From Thunnus maccoyii (Eukaryota > Chordata > Actinopteri > Scombriformes > Scombridae), in the NCBI RefSeq assembly GCF_910596095.1, contig NC_056533.1, positions 1,109,001 to 1,173,000 on the forward strand: a DNA stretch of 64,000 nucleotides, written 5' to 3'. The position numbers and the translations under genes are program-made. Position 1 is the first letter of the stretch, and each line of letters opens with the position of its first letter. The notes beneath the pieces were generated by a model, which did not search any database, was not told where the DNA came from, and saw nothing but the letters and a program-made list of their open reading frames with translations. Positions 10,450-22,752 of the stretch are shown here, in pieces.

Positions 10450-13260
10450 CAACTTACATATCCTGTACTCTGTATTTCATGTTTGTTCAATATGTTGTTT
10501 TTAAACGTTCGTTTAAACTTACTAAATGTTTTACATGTTTTCAGTTCTTACTACAGCTGTTCCATAAATTAACTCATTTGACTGTAATACAATGATATTT
10601 TACATTAGTCCTCACTAATTGTTTTTTGAACATGCAAATTCCCCTCAAGTTTTGTTGATCTTCTCTCATTTGAAACGACTTTTGGATACTTTCAGGTAAT
10701 AACTGAATTTTAACTTTGTACGATTTATATACTGTTTTAAAGTCGACCAAATCTTAAATTCTCAAATCTCAAATTTTACAGTATTGCAGTTTGATATTTT
10801 AGCTTTGATATAATTTATATGTGGCTTCCAACATAATTTATTATCTATTATCACTCCAAGAAATTTAATTTCAGACACTCATTTATCATGAGTTTCCTGC
10901 TTGACTTAGTTGAATGCTTCCCAAAGATTATAAATTTAGTTTTACTTAAATTCGGCGTCAGTTTGTTAGAATCAAACCAACTGTTTAGCATTTCCAATTA
11001 TTTTCCTACTGTATCCAAAAGTTGTTCCAAATTCTTACCACAACAAAATACATTTGTATCATCTGCAAATAATATAGTTTTTAATATTTTAGAAACTTCA
11101 CTTATATTATTTATGTTCAAAATAAACAACAATGGTCCCAACACTAAACCCTTTATTTGCACATACTGATACCTATTCTCCTGGTAACTGCTTAACCAAG
11201 AGAGTGCTACCCCTCTAATTCCATATCTTTGTAATTTCTTCAATACTAAGTCATGGTCAACAGTATCAAATGTGTTTTTAGGATCCAATATTCTTTATCC
11301 ACTGCATATTCTTTATTTTCTATTACAGTTGATATTTCCTCCACAAATTCTATGAGTGCAAATTAAATTGTCCTACTAGGTCTAAACCCATATTGCTGTT
11401 CACAAAGTCTATTATGTTTTGTGATAAATGTATCTTACCTTTTTATAGAATGTTTTTTCCAGTATTTTACAGAACTATGCAAGTAAAGAAACAGGTCTGT
11501 ATTTAGAGAGTACATGTCTGTCTCCAGCCTTATATATAGGTATGACTTCAGCTGTTTTCATTTTGCATGGAAATACAGTGTTTGGAGAGACTGATTACAA
11601 ATTTGTGTAAGAAGTTTCACTACAAACTCAATAATATTTTTAACCATAGACATATCAATTCCATTCCAGTCTGTAGACTTCTTATTCTTAAATGTTTTAA
11701 CAATATCAATAATCAATAGTTTTACTTTCCACATCATCTCTAGTACCAGTCTTTGCAATCTCCTTAGCCAAACCAGGACCAACATTGACAAAGAAGTCAT
11801 TAGATTAATCTGCAAATAAATCCATATTGTTAATAGTTGTATTTTTCTTTGTCAGGAAATAGGTTGGGTATCTTGTTTTTCCAATTCCATTTTTAATAAT
11901 GTCAATCAATACTTTCCATGTATTTTTTAATATTATTTCTGTTGTCCTCCAGTAATTTACTGTAATAATCCCTTTTGTTGCTTCTCATACAGCCCATTCT
12001 CACTCTCATTCTCCCAACTTGCCATACTGGTAACATACTGAGGCTTGGTCAGGACCCCATGGCGTCACTTCTTACTGCACTGGGCACCCCTTTAGCGTCA
12101 TTGTTCAATGTGAAGGGTAGTCTGATACACTTCTGTTGAACTCCAACAACATCTGAAATAGATGCCATGAGACTGATGACGTCTATACAAGATGACAAAT
12201 TTCAGCCTGGTCGCCAGAATAAAACGTTGGCATTGTACATTTCTGCAAACCACAGATACATTGAATATCTACATTTCAACAACTGTAATATGTAACATCA
12301 ACATTTCTGAAGTGACGTACTTCACATGACATCTATATAAGGTGACTTTCTCATTAGGAGGTGGAGGGGTTGGTGGATGGCTTGCAACGTTGTTGACAGA
12401 AAGTTGGAAATCTGAGAGCTGGTTTGAGACGACCTTGCCATTTTTATTTTATTTTTTATTTTAACCCAAACCATGAGCTTTCCCCAACCCTAACCAAAGT
12501 CTGCCTAAACCTAACAAGACCTTAACTACAGTGTTGTCACACATAAAATATAATTATTTTTTGACAGTGACTGCCGTGATACTGCATGTTGAAAAATGAT
12601 GCTAAAGGGGTATCCAGTACATTAAAAAGTGATGCCATGGGGTCCTGACCAAGCTTCGGTATGTGACTAGCTGGGAATGTCTCATAATACTTGTCAGTTT
12701 GTTTTTATATGTTTTGTATGTGTGTTCTGCTTTGTTCTTTTCCTTAAACATTCTTTTTATAATGATTTTGTCTTCTTGCATTCCCTTAGTCAGCCACGCT
12801 TTTTCAGCAAATTTCTGTTTTACTACTTTGGTTACTAGAGGATACATTTTTGTAGAGAGTGGTTGTTATAGACAAAAATGTCTCAGAGGCTTCATTTACA
12901 TCTTCCACACAGACTTTATTCCAGTCTTGTTTCATTAGGTCTTCAAAAGAGTTAATTGCACCTTGTGTTTTGTGTCTAATTGGGTTTTAAGTTTAAATGT
13001 CCTTGTTGGTACTAATACAGCTCTGAATGACTGCAAAGACCGGCATATGGTCACTTGTGTCATTTATAAGTGGTTCACTTACTACTTTCTTATCAATAAC
13101 GTTGGTAAATATATTGTCAATCAGTGTAGTACTATGTGTTGTTATTCTTGGCCGTGTAATGGAGTGATATAGATTCATACTGTACATTGAGTTAATTAAC
13201 TCTGTAGTTGTATTGTGTTCAGTCTGTTCAATCTACAGTAGGAGACAAATGATTCAGCTT
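10450..13260 (-). mobile_element. Non-LTR retrotransposon (LINE), 5'-truncated and decayed
   Basis: Minus-strand remains of a single ORF2. The endonuclease C-terminus is at 13190-13000, with a LIDNIFTN block and the SDH catalytic motif still present. The linker is at 12850-12663, RT entry at 11815-11558 (STDWNGIDMSMVK), and the RT core at 11288-10998 with 'FDTVDHD', 'GLVLGPLLFILNINNI' and the catalytic FADD. The 3' part decays through 10500. The order is that of CR1/Jockey-type LINEs common in fish. Frameshifts and stops throughout, and a MITE (12035-12662) is inserted between linker and RT. It lies in a cers3 intron in the same orientation as the gene. Confidence 0.85.
12035..12662. mobile_element. 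Non-autonomous DNA transposon (MITE) nested in the LINE
   Basis: Terminal inverted repeats of about 65 bases. The left begins ATACTGAGGCTTGGTCAGGA and the right arm is its reverse complement with a few changes (12596-12662). Flanking GTAAC (12030-12034) and GTGAC (12663-12667) look like a 5-base target duplication with one change. The LINE reading continues on both sides. The interior holds the 'CCCAACCCTAACC'-like block common in teleost repeats and no transposase. Confidence 0.85.
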
Positions 13261-13790
13261 GTTTTCATGGTTTTGGCTGTCAGTTATGAACATTTTCACT
13301 ACCCCAGAGTCCAATAGCACAAGCAGCATCAGATAATCCAACAGGTTTAAAACAAATCAAAAACACTTTAATACAGTTATCCTAACCACTTATAAAGGAG
13401 TGAAACCCAAAGATAATGCACCTGATATTCTTCCACAGCAATGGAAAACTGGTCTGAGCTCATGTTTGAACCAGTAATTAGTTCTGGAAATCTGTCTGAT
13501 AGCTCATTTGGTTCCCCTGACATATATGTGGTAAAACTGTGTCTAGCAGAGATGTCAGGTCTGCAGGTGTCCGCAGTAAAGCAGAGTACATTATATATAA
13601 TGTTACCAATAAGTGATAGGTATTCTGGGAAAAACTATAAAAATTAGGTTGTAAAACAACTGACATTTTGAACTGAGATATGAACAGTGTAGTTTCATTT
13701 TGCCATGTAGTTAACAGTAATGTGTCAGTGGTACAGATATTCAAACTGTCACGAGTCATAGGACTGATATTTGAGTGGGACTTTGCTTAC
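13261..13790. other. cers3 intron sequence, no gene recognised
   Basis: Between LINE and exon 2. Open stretches of up to 93 codons on either strand show no familiar motif. The homeobox-like exon expected next in cers3 is not here. Confidence 0.5.
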
Positions 13791-13908
13791 CTGAGCAGGA
13801 TATCTGCACTTAGCAGTGTAGTACAGTTCCAGGATGGGGTGGGTTTCTGCTTTCAGATGGACTCTTTGCTTGATCCCAGCAGAGACTGCAAGTGGTGTTG
13901 CTATCCAA
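13791..13908 (-). CDS. cers3: cers3 second coding exon
   Basis: 118 bases; acceptor AG at 13910-13909, donor GT at 13790-13789 (CTCAG|GTAAGC). One base completes codon 58, then 39 codons (W-IATPLA ... RYPAQ). Too short and too overlapped by other frames to stand out as an ORF. It was found from the ATPLA motif and the matching phase. Confidence 0.85.
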
Positions 13909-15436
13909 CTGGCACACACACAAAGGCTTCAGTTCTAACTGGATACATACTCTACCTAACCATGAGGAGGACTTCAGGACACAGTATATTAAAGAATGAG
14001 ATGCAGTTTGATTGATAAACAATAAATAATAGAACTATTTTCTATTTATTTATTTTTCACTATTATTATTGTTATTAGTAGTAGTGATAGTGGTAAGCAG
14101 CAGTCTAGTGGGTTTTACAGTAAAGGACCATAACAGCCATTTTCTGTGTTGTACCATAAAACCCTTCTACTTTTTGTCACAACATCATTTTTCAAACCAT
14201 AAGACAGAGTCTTAGAAATCTAGGATATTTCTGTTGTTCCAGGCATCCATGGATTCATTGTATATCTGGTGCAGACTTTCAAATTAATCTGCACTTAAGA
14301 TGCATCACTTGGCAAAGATAATCACTTTAACAATAATGAATTTAGACTTGAAGTAACTTAAAGTGTAAAGTTTTGAGAGTCTGTTAAATGTTCACACCAT
14401 ACAGAATGAATGGAAACCCAAGCCTGCCAGGAACTGATGGAAAACATACATCAAAAATATAAACCTGCATAACTTGCATTCAAAAATGTAAAATATACAA
14501 GAATTCTAGAGGGAGTGTTGAACTGAAATTCTTGAAAATAATCAAGATACTGTGGTAGTATTATGCTTCTAACTAAATGTATTTGCTAATGCTGTTGTAC
14601 ATAATGTAACTTTTAGGCGACAGGGTTGACAGCACCCATAGATATGAAACTGAAATCCATCTTCTCATCTTATTTCACAGTAGAAACAAACCTATTTACC
14701 AAAAATGCTACACTCTTCTTTTGATTGAAATTCTTTGATAATTTATGGTAATTTATGTTGTATTTAAGAACTGGGGCTGGAGATATTCCACATTTTTGTC
14801 ATTTTCAGCAAATCCCTTGAAAAGACCAAAACCAACATGTTAGTCCATCTCAAAATATTTGGTGTTCTAGTGAATTTTTCTGGCAGCAGGACAGTGTGTG
14901 TGGGATTGAGTCAAAATAAACTACAGTGTGTCTGTGTTCATGGTAAAGAAGGAACATGTCACCCAGTGCAACAGTGTGGTTCATTTATGTGTTTTAATAG
15001 TTGGTGAACAACAATGGGTCTCTATGACACAAAGGAATAAGCTATATCAGGCTTTGAATACACACACAATACTTGTTAGTTGATCAATTCATTGTTGGTT
15101 TGAGTCTAAACATGGGACTTCCTTATAATAAGGAAAGTACAGAATATCACCAGATGTATCCTTTAAATGGTAATATACTGTCCAATTCTACAACAGAGTG
15201 AGTGATATACTATCGGTACAGTATAACCATGGGGAGAGTAGGTGCACAGCATGAGGATCTTACCTTTCAAACAGGTATCTGATGAGCAAGAAGGCAAAGG
15301 CGCAGGGGATGGTGACATAGAGATGTGAGGCTTTGGCATAGACACGGCCCTCCCTGTCCTCCAGGTCTATCCATGTCAGATTCACTGGCAGCCAGATTCT
15401 GTCCCACCAGAACCACTCATACAACATGTCAAACAT
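13791..15436 (-). CDS. cers3: Ceramide synthase 3, first two coding exons (partial gene)
   Basis: join of 15436-15264 and 13908-13791 on the minus strand gives 97 codons. The enzyme N-acylates sphingoid bases in the ER membrane to make ceramide; mammalian CERS3 prefers very long acyl-CoAs. Exon 1 starts MFDMLYEWFWWDRIWLPV, continues with DLEDREGRVYAKASHLYVTI and a first membrane segment at residues about 39-55. The phase-2 donor AAAG|GTAAGAT is joined to acceptor GTGTGCCAG|T. Exon 2 gives 'WIATPLAVSAGIKQRV', the conserved loop before the homeobox-like domain. Start choice: human CERS3 also begins MF..., and the exon begins only 8 bases upstream. Lag1/TLC exons are not found and must lie left of the window. 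The next intron holds the LINE and the virus-like element. Synteny with lins1 and asb7 favours cers3 over cers2. Confidence 0.88.
13909..15263. other. cers3 intron between coding exons 1 and 2
   Basis: 1.36 kb, AT-rich, no repeat or gene recognised. Confidence 0.6.
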
Positions 15437-15444
15437 CCTCCACC
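15264..15444 (-). CDS. cers3: cers3 first coding exon
   Basis: Acceptor CTCTGTTAG (AG at 15446-15445), 8 bases of 5' UTR, ATG at 15436-15434, donor GT at 15263-15262. It encodes residues 1-57 plus two bases: cytosolic/luminal N-terminus with the WLP motif and the first membrane helix. Confidence 0.9.
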
Positions 15445-17028
15445 CTAACAGAGCCACCAGGTCACAGAAACACAAGGGAGTATGTTACAGTAGATTAACT
15501 ACCAATGGAAATGCAGCTAATATCTTGGACAGGACAAATTGTCCAGAAACAAGGAGGTAATGAACTGATATCCAAGGCATAAGCCCTTTAACACCAAATG
15601 TGTCAACAAGGTTAACGTCCATCAGGAAATGCTGCAATCTTTGGACACTTCATCCATTTCCCTCATCCACGATTCTCTCTTTTCTTTCTCTTTTCTTTTA
15701 ATAATTATAAATTATTACACCATACTGAGAAATTACTATCCGAATGTTTAACTATGAGTTAGTTTTATGAGATAGATGGAGATAAGATAAGATTTTACAA
15801 AGAAGCTACAACAAAAAACAAGCAAGCAGCCAGCGATCACAGTTGCTACAGTTACTGTAGTGTACATAAAGTTCTATTTCCAAAACAAATATTGACTCAG
15901 TGATCCCTCCCTTATTGTCAAGACCACTTCCACGCCTAGTTTAACAACCCTTTCTCTCACACAAAGACAGAGAGACCAACAGACAGAGAAAGAGAAGTGG
16001 AGAGAGGGAAAAGAAAAAAATGGACAATAAAATCCTGGGTTGCAGCCTAGCAACACATCACAGTACAAAGCAGTTAAAAATGGAGTCAATATGTGGTGTG
16101 TGTGTGTTCAGTTTGGAAGTAAAGTAACATAGAGGTACTGGGCTGACACAAGCTGATAAGAAATCTAGTTCTTTTCAGCAGTAGCTCATCCTGATGGAAG
16201 GATTTTTGTGGCCACATTACAGTATAAGCATTTCTACTCCAAACCAAAAAAACCTGTTCAGCCCGCATGTTGGACAGACAACACTCTGTCTGACTCAAAA
16301 CATCAACAGTGAGATGTGTTGGGCACAGAAGTGGACCTTTAAGTAAACATACATAGCAATGACTCAAAAGTTTAAAATATTCAATTGCAAGTAGAAGTAT
16401 TGCATGAATAAGTTTACTTGAAAGTAAAAAAAACATTACTTTATAAATGTAAATGAAATTGACTTTTTGATCTGCAAAGTAACTACAGCCATCAGCTGTC
16501 ATATGTCCAACATGAAGGACACTTAGTGGATAGTTTTTCATTGAAGTAAAGTAAGCAATGACAAATAAAACCTCAGAATCATCAGTCATCAATAAAAAAG
16601 CTCAGATAGGTTTCTCATGACCTCGGGCTTTACATATACACCTTAAAAACACAGTTCTTGACTTGTGCCTTAACTGTTTGGTTAGTGCTTTGAGTGACAT
16701 TAACAAAGATTGGGCTCTAGTCAAAGTACTTGTCATTCCACCTTTACATAGTTGCTGGCCCTACAAAGCTTACCTAACAATACAGGTCCTTCAAACTTTC
16801 AAACCGAGATGGTAAACTGTTCTCAAACATCTGAAATGCACAACTAATTTTAAAACCAAACCTTTTGATTTCTTGGGTAGACCACACATTGTGGATCTCA
16901 CTGGATCTTTGTGTTGATCTTTCCCTGAGAACAGGGACTTCATTCATCCCAACTCAGCCATGACAAAGCTCACAGAGACTGAGAGCAAACTTCACTAACT
17001 GCTAACTGTAGCATCTTTTTGGATTAAA

Positions 17029-17053
17029 CCCCCCCCCCCCCCCCCCCCCCCCC
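17029..17053. repeat. Poly-C run (C25)
   Basis: Uninterrupted run of 25 C. A possible G-quadruplex on the minus strand and a likely sequencing/assembly length error site. Confidence 0.9.
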
Positions 17054-17205
17054 TTTGGCAGTCTTTGACCTCTATCATCAACACTGGAGATAAATTTACA
17101 CCCGAACGGAAAGCTAAAAACTCTCACTCTGTCACTCATTCAAGCTAAAAACAAGGTGAGGGCTCATTAATCACACTCCAAGGTCACAGGAAAACACAGG
17201 CTTAC

Positions 17206-17271
17206 CTTCACTGTCAGTGCCCCCAGATAGAGCAGATAAGGACTGTTTCCACCTTGGCTGCCTGCTGTTTG
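17206..17271 (-). other. cers3: Candidate non-coding 5' UTR exon of cers3
   Basis: A 66-base stretch with a strong acceptor (CATTTCCCACAG, AG 17273-17272) and donor (GTGAAG|GTAAGCC, GT 17205-17204), without ATG. It lies 1.8 kb upstream of the first coding exon, which itself needs an upstream UTR exon. A second donor-like site is at 17394-17389 (TTCTCAG|GTAATAG). Purely from splice signals. Confidence 0.45.
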
Positions 17272-18896
17272 CTGTGGGAAATGGTGAATGAAACACAGAT
17301 GGTAAAATCCTCTATTCCCCTGCTACGACAGGCAGCCAGCCACACTCTCTTTGTTTGACATTCTTTAGGGTCACACCCAGAACAGCCACTATTACCTGAG
17401 AAGGGTTTTTTCTCCCCTCCAGGAAGTAGAGGTAGGCTAGCTGATTGCCACAACACACAAGCTTTTTACTCCCTGCCCTCAAGGGATCTAATAACCTTGT
17501 TTGTACTGTGTTCCTGATAAAGTACAAAAGCAAGTTCTCCCATAAAACAAACCTTCCAGCAAATGAAGAGGCAAGAGGGAAATGATGTTAACTGTTGAAT
17601 GTCATTTGATAGGCTTTTACAAGAACACAATTTAGGCACAGTATATAGGCAAATTGGTGGATAAACTATGAACTCCAGAAAAAAAACCTTTTCAAACATT
17701 ACATTTTCTTTATAAACTGTTATTTGTACTAACAGTTACTGGTGGGTGTTATTACCTGCTGGACATTTCTGCCTGTTGCACTTCCAAGGAGTGATATCAT
17801 AACTGTGATAAATTTCTTCTGTTTTCTGCACTTCTGCACAGCAACTGATCCTTCAGATCCTTAAACAACCCTGTCTCCTAGAAATTAAGTTCATACACTA
17901 CTAGACTGTTTTCCTAACTGTCATGCATTAATCCTAATCACTGCCTGGATTATGATCAAAGGTAAAGTTTTTTCGAATTAATTAAGTGCTACATTTATAT
18001 ATTGCACTGATGTCGCAGGGAGGAGGTTGGGGTGGACATTGGACATACAAGAAGCAGGACTGTAGCACTAGAGAATGTGATGCACATCCTGAGTCCTGCA
18101 TATGTTTAGGTTTAGACAGCAAAAGAACTTTGGTTCAGGTTAGTGAAAGATTGTGGTTTGCCTACATGTTAATGAACATGTTGTGCTTCAAGCCACTGCA
18201 GACTTTTTTATGTATTAAACCAAGACCATCTTTCGTTAGCCTTCACCAAGTGCTGCCAGAGTCTAAACACAACCATAAAAAGTTTAATAATTTTGTTGCT
18301 ACTACAAGCTGATATTGTACTTCAAGATGTAAGGAATTTATTGTATCAAAGTATGTGCCTTAACTTTTGTAGACAGCTGAAGGACATCTGTACAATGAAT
18401 CTTGTTAGAGACACCTGGTAGTAGAATTGACTGTGTCAAATTTGTTTGGAGGTCATCAAGAGTTTTGCATTGTTCATTGGTAAGGCTATGTGCTTTATTA
18501 TTTTATGACATTGTTACTTTATTACTTTATTACCCTCTCTCTGTCAAATTCCTACTAGGACATACTGTATTTAAGCTGAGACTGTTTGGTTGTCCAGGAG
18601 AACAGCTGTGTGCCCTTCTCCATGCTGGCATGTAAGAGTAAAGAGAAAGATTCATCACTGTGTTTTTAATTCTTCAGAGAACTTCAATTCCCAAGAAATT
18701 CTCCTACAAAGATCAAATATTTTGGCAGAAAGAACAAAAATTAAATGTTGTCGCTGAACATTTCAGGCATACGTTCAGTATCAACACTTTTGTAACTTCC
18801 CAAATATGCTAATTAACTACACTTTCTCATTATGTTGAGAGAAAACGTCAGCCAGCATTATGTTTCTATCAAAATGTTTTTTCTGCAGCAATTCTA

Positions 18897-18943
18897 CTAG
18901 AAATTATGTTCATATACGACTAATATATGAGCATAATTTCTAG
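18897..18943. repeat. Near-perfect 20 bp hairpin palindrome
   Basis: Arms CTAGAAATTATGTTCATATA (18897-18916) and its reverse complement with one change (18924-18943), loop of 7. Confidence 0.9.
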
Positions 18944-20618
18944 GAGCAACACATCATCTGACTCTTCATTTGTCTCTTAAACTAATTTTTACTCATGAAC
19001 TGACATTTTCAATTCCTTTTAGTGCTTAAACCTTGTGATAATTTAACTGCTTTCAGTGCTTATACTTAAGCTAACACTTCAACTACTTTCACTGCTTACA
19101 CTTCAAATAACACTATTTTACAGTTAAACTGACACCAAATCCTTTCAGGACTTCAATTCAACAACACAACATTTCAATTTCTTTCAGTTCTTAAACATCA
19201 ACTCCTTTTGGCCCCCTCAGTTTGACTCATTTTAGTGCTTGAATTTCAACTCACTCTGTATTCAGCACTTTCACTTCAGCAACTTCATACTTCAGGTTCA
19301 ATGCATAGCTTAGACATAAATTGTCCCTTCCGCCTTCATTCAACCCTTAAACTTCAACGCTTCCATTTTAACTGTCACTTTTTTTTTCCCTGTGCTTCAA
19401 CTTCAGGTACAACTTGACCTCATTTCATATCTTCAGCTTTTACTGCAGTAAACAGACATTCCAAAAGCTACAACCATGAATTAGAAATTTTCTGTGGCAA
19501 ACACACAAATATTTTAAATATAAAAATGTGCCTTTAGTTTACAATATGTGATTTACAATCATGTAATTTCCTTCAGGCTAATACCTTTTACTGTGATATT
19601 AACTATGATTTTAACTCCTCTAGACTGATATCAGCTTTAAACAGTGCAACAAGTAGGTATGTTGGCTTAAAGTAGGTTTAGAGCCAGCTTTATCCCTGTG
19701 TGGTTTAGGTTGGGTGTTTATACTGACAGCAAACAAAGTGCAGGTACTCAATGTCAAGCTAAAACCAATTTAGCCCTTTAATGACACTCCCAACTAATGA
19801 TTAACATGGCAGCAAGATGGATAAGTACAGAACCATGGAAGCCCTTTAAATCTTTCAAACATGAAAGTTGTGTTAAAAACTTTTTTTTTTCTTTTTTTGC
19901 ATATCCTCTGTTGTAGTTATTATTCATATATCCAAATGTAATGCAACACACACAGAATATATATAGATTGATGACAAATTAAATTAAAGACCCACATAAA
20001 GTGTATTTATAAAGTGTTGTTCCACCACTGGCAGTAGGGTCTAAGAATGGAGATGTTGCTAAATCAGTCCATCTCCCCATCCTTCACCTTGGCTCAGAGC
20101 TGCATGATCTTGAAAACGGACACATTGCCAAGAAACAGGTATGAATATTCATCACCCACAGAGGATAGATTTGACTTAAATTCATCCTACTTCACCAGGA
20201 ATTGATACTATGTAGATCATAACGTTTTTCTGTCTTGGGATTTCCTCTTTTCAATGAAACAGCAATAAAATGGGTTCTATCCTATCTGACAGGTAGATAT
20301 CAAAAGGTGGATGTTCATGGGGTGCGTTCTAGTCTTAAATCCGTGACTTGCCATGTCTTCCAGAGATGTCCAAGAGACAATTTTCTTTTCATGAAATATT
20401 AATTATTAAAAAATGTTGCATTACTGTACAGAATATATGATGAGTGACAAGTTTCAGGATAATTCAATGAAGCTATTTGTTGGGTCTTGGCTGCATGTTT
20501 TGCTATCATAATGATTATCAAAGATAATCATTGATATCAACAGAAACTATCAATAAGAATTAATAAGAGGGAACCACCCTGGGGTAAGGGTAAAAGATGG
20601 CCAATTGATTAATTCAGT

Positions 20619-20653
20619 CTCATAACATTTACTAAGCTAGTAAATGTTATGAG
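20619..20653. repeat. Perfect 15 bp hairpin palindrome
   Basis: Arms CTCATAACATTTACT and its exact complement around a 5-base loop, just outside the Helitron-like unit starting at 20680. Confidence 0.9.
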
Positions 20654-20679
20654 ATGCTGAAAGCATTCACACTAATAAA

Positions 20680-20990
20680 CTAGAAAATGCAATTTCTGTA
20701 GAAATTATATTTGATTGCTGAAAGCGGATTCAGATTGCATAACTGGAAGCTGAACACTATTGAAAAATCTAGCAAGATTAAAATCAGCAATGGATGGAAT
20801 TGAACCTACACCCACATGTTTGTAAGACAGACATCCTATGCACCAAGCTAACATATCACACAGCAATGCCAGGCCAGATTCTGGTGTTTACTCTGTTAAT
20901 TGCATGAAATGTATCAGTAGCAGTCTGATTAAGCAGATTGACATTACCTGGACTCCTTCATCCTTCAACTCTACTGAGTACTTAACTCTT
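20680..20990 (-). mobile_element. Helitron-like unit B, copy 1 (tRNA-like module inside)
   Basis: Same sequence as 22358-22670. Read on the minus strand it ends in a short hairpin followed by TTTTCTAGT, i.e. CTAG (20680-20683) then T. It contains a tRNA-like stretch around 20800-20862 (A-box-like TTAGCTTGGTG, B-box-like GGTTCAATTCC). Confidence 0.6.
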
Positions 20991-21277
20991 TACACAATAA
21001 AGAGTTAGAAGAATCACACACATTGCAATTCTGCAATTTCTAAAGAAATTGCGTGTGGGAGCTGCAAACCACCAGACACAGTTGCTGCTGCTGCCATTAT
21101 ATAAAATCATTATATAAAATCATTGGAATAAGTTAGAGATGAGAAAAGTAATAACACACATCTCCTTATGAGGATGTATATTTTGACATTGAAATGAAGT
21201 TGATACAACAAATCGTGTAGGACTAGTTAGACTACAAAAAAAATGGCGAAATAATGATAAATAAATAAATAAATAAA

Positions 21278-22350
21278 TTAGAAATGCATTTCCTGCTGAA
21301 AATGCGTGTGAATGCTGAAACTGAAAGGAATCGCAAAGCATTTCTGAAAATACTAAACACTTGTTCAGGATCCCCATCTGTACAAATACAATGTAATTAC
21401 CATGGCATGTTACATTTAAGAGATTTGGTAGTTAATAAGTAGTATGGCGGTGTTTTATTTATGACCACAAGGTGGGGCTATTGGTGCCATGATTCAGTAT
21501 GTCGTGCAGATTCTCATGGAAAACCTGTGTACCGAGTTTCATTTCATTAAAGACAGCAGAATTGCTGAAATATCATGTTATGAGGTTACTTTAGTGCCCC
21601 CTTTGAGCAGAACCTTATGAACCTTATGAGTTACACACTTCTGTAAGGTCACCTTGTGTACAACATCCCTAAATTTGGTTGCAATCTGATTCAGTATTGA
21701 GGAGTTATTGACCATTAAGTGCATTAGGCCACGCCTTCAAAACTTTGCTAACCAATAACAGACAAACCGTAAGTGATATCTGTAAACAAATGACAAAGTC
21801 CTCTAAATATGGTATGTACCAAGTTTGGTAAAGATTACATGAAATATGTGCCAAAAGAAGCAAAACATGTGTTTATCAAAAAAAAAACCAAAATGGCAGA
21901 AAAATGTTATGGGCGCAAATGGGCAGGGCCTATATCAATCTAATCAGAATCATCCAAGGAATATCCTGACCAAATATTTTTTTGATAGGTCTTATTGTTC
22001 ATGAGTTATTAGCCAAAACATAAAACATTTAATAACTGACCACATGGTGGCGCTATTGGTACAATGTTTTAATATGTTAAGCATTTCCAGATGGGACACC
22101 TATACATCAAATATGAGCAGTTTAGCACTTTTAGTTTTTGAAATATTAGCTTTTAAACATTCCTCCCATAGACTTTCCATTATATATTTTAATATTAAAA
22201 AAATATATATAAAATCAATGGATTATGATAGAAAGCTGAAAAGTAATAGCACACCTGTCCCTTAAGAGCTGAACATTTTGATATTTGAATGGTTTCTGTC
22301 TCTCAAAGTATAGAGGAGTTGAAAGCTTTCAAAAAACGTACAGAAGAATA
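21278..22350 (-). mobile_element. Helitron-like unit A, copy 1
   Basis: About 1.07 kb, matched almost end to end by 28043-29074 in the opposite orientation. On its own strand it begins TCTTCTGTACGTTTTTTGAA and ends with a hairpin (GCATTTTC/GAAATGC) followed by CTAA and T, the pattern of Helitron ends (5' TC, 3' hairpin, CTRR, inserted next to T). It carries CTCF-core-like motifs at 21465-21478 and 22039-22052 on the + strand. No Rep/helicase ORF, so non-autonomous at best. Confidence 0.6.
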
Positions 22351-22469
22351 AGAATAACTAGAAAATGCAATTTCTGTAGAAATTGCGTGTGATTGCTGAA
22401 AGTGAATTTAGATTGCATAACCGGAAGCTGAACACTATTGAAAAATCTAGCAAGATTAAAATCAGCAAT

Positions 22470-22531
22470 GGGTGGAATTGAACCTACACCCTCATGTTTG
22501 TAAGACAGACATGCTATGCACAGAGCTAACA
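22470..22531 (-). repeat. tRNA-like module in unit B
   Basis: On the minus strand: A-box-like TTAGCTCTGTG (22529-22519), an anticodon-arm-like TCTGTCTTACAAACATGA, and a B-box GGTTCAATTCC (22484-22474). Acceptor stem absent. tRNA-derived rather than a tRNA gene. Confidence 0.5.
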
Positions 22532-22677
22532 TATCACACACTAATATCAGGACAGATTCTGGTATTTAGCCTGTCACTTGCATGAAATTGACAAAAAAGC
22601 AGTTCAGCTCAGCTCATTAAGCAGATTGACATCACCTGGACTCCTTCATCCTTCAACTCTACTGAGCTCTGCTCTAA

Positions 22678-22752
22678 GCAGGGCTCGAACTCACAACCTT
22701 TGCATCTAAAAGCAGTGAAGAAGTAACATGAGCTTAAACCACTGAACTACCC
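22678..22752 (-). repeat. Second tRNA-like module in unit B
   Basis: On the minus strand: GTAGTTCAGTGGTTTAAG (22750-22733, A-box-like) and TGAGTTCGAGCCC (22693-22681, B-box consensus). A matching 3' half occurs at 27695-27730 on +. Confidence 0.5.

Larger units (their letters stand above)
15445..20600. other. Presumed cers3 5' intron/promoter region and intergenic DNA
   Basis: Apart from the candidate UTR exon, the C25 run and a hairpin at 18897-18943, I see no coding exon. A pile of 'CTTCAACTnnTTTCAGTGCTT'-like phrases at 19010-19440 is a diverged ~50 bp tandem repeat. Confidence 0.4.

Noticed and set aside
13478-13759. Possible third cers3 exon
   Set aside because: Checked for the homeobox-like motif (QVERWFR..RRNQ) in all frames of this stretch and did not find it.
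16086-16592. 168-codon minus frame
   Set aside because: No known motif, no splice or synteny support; random open frame in AT-rich DNA.
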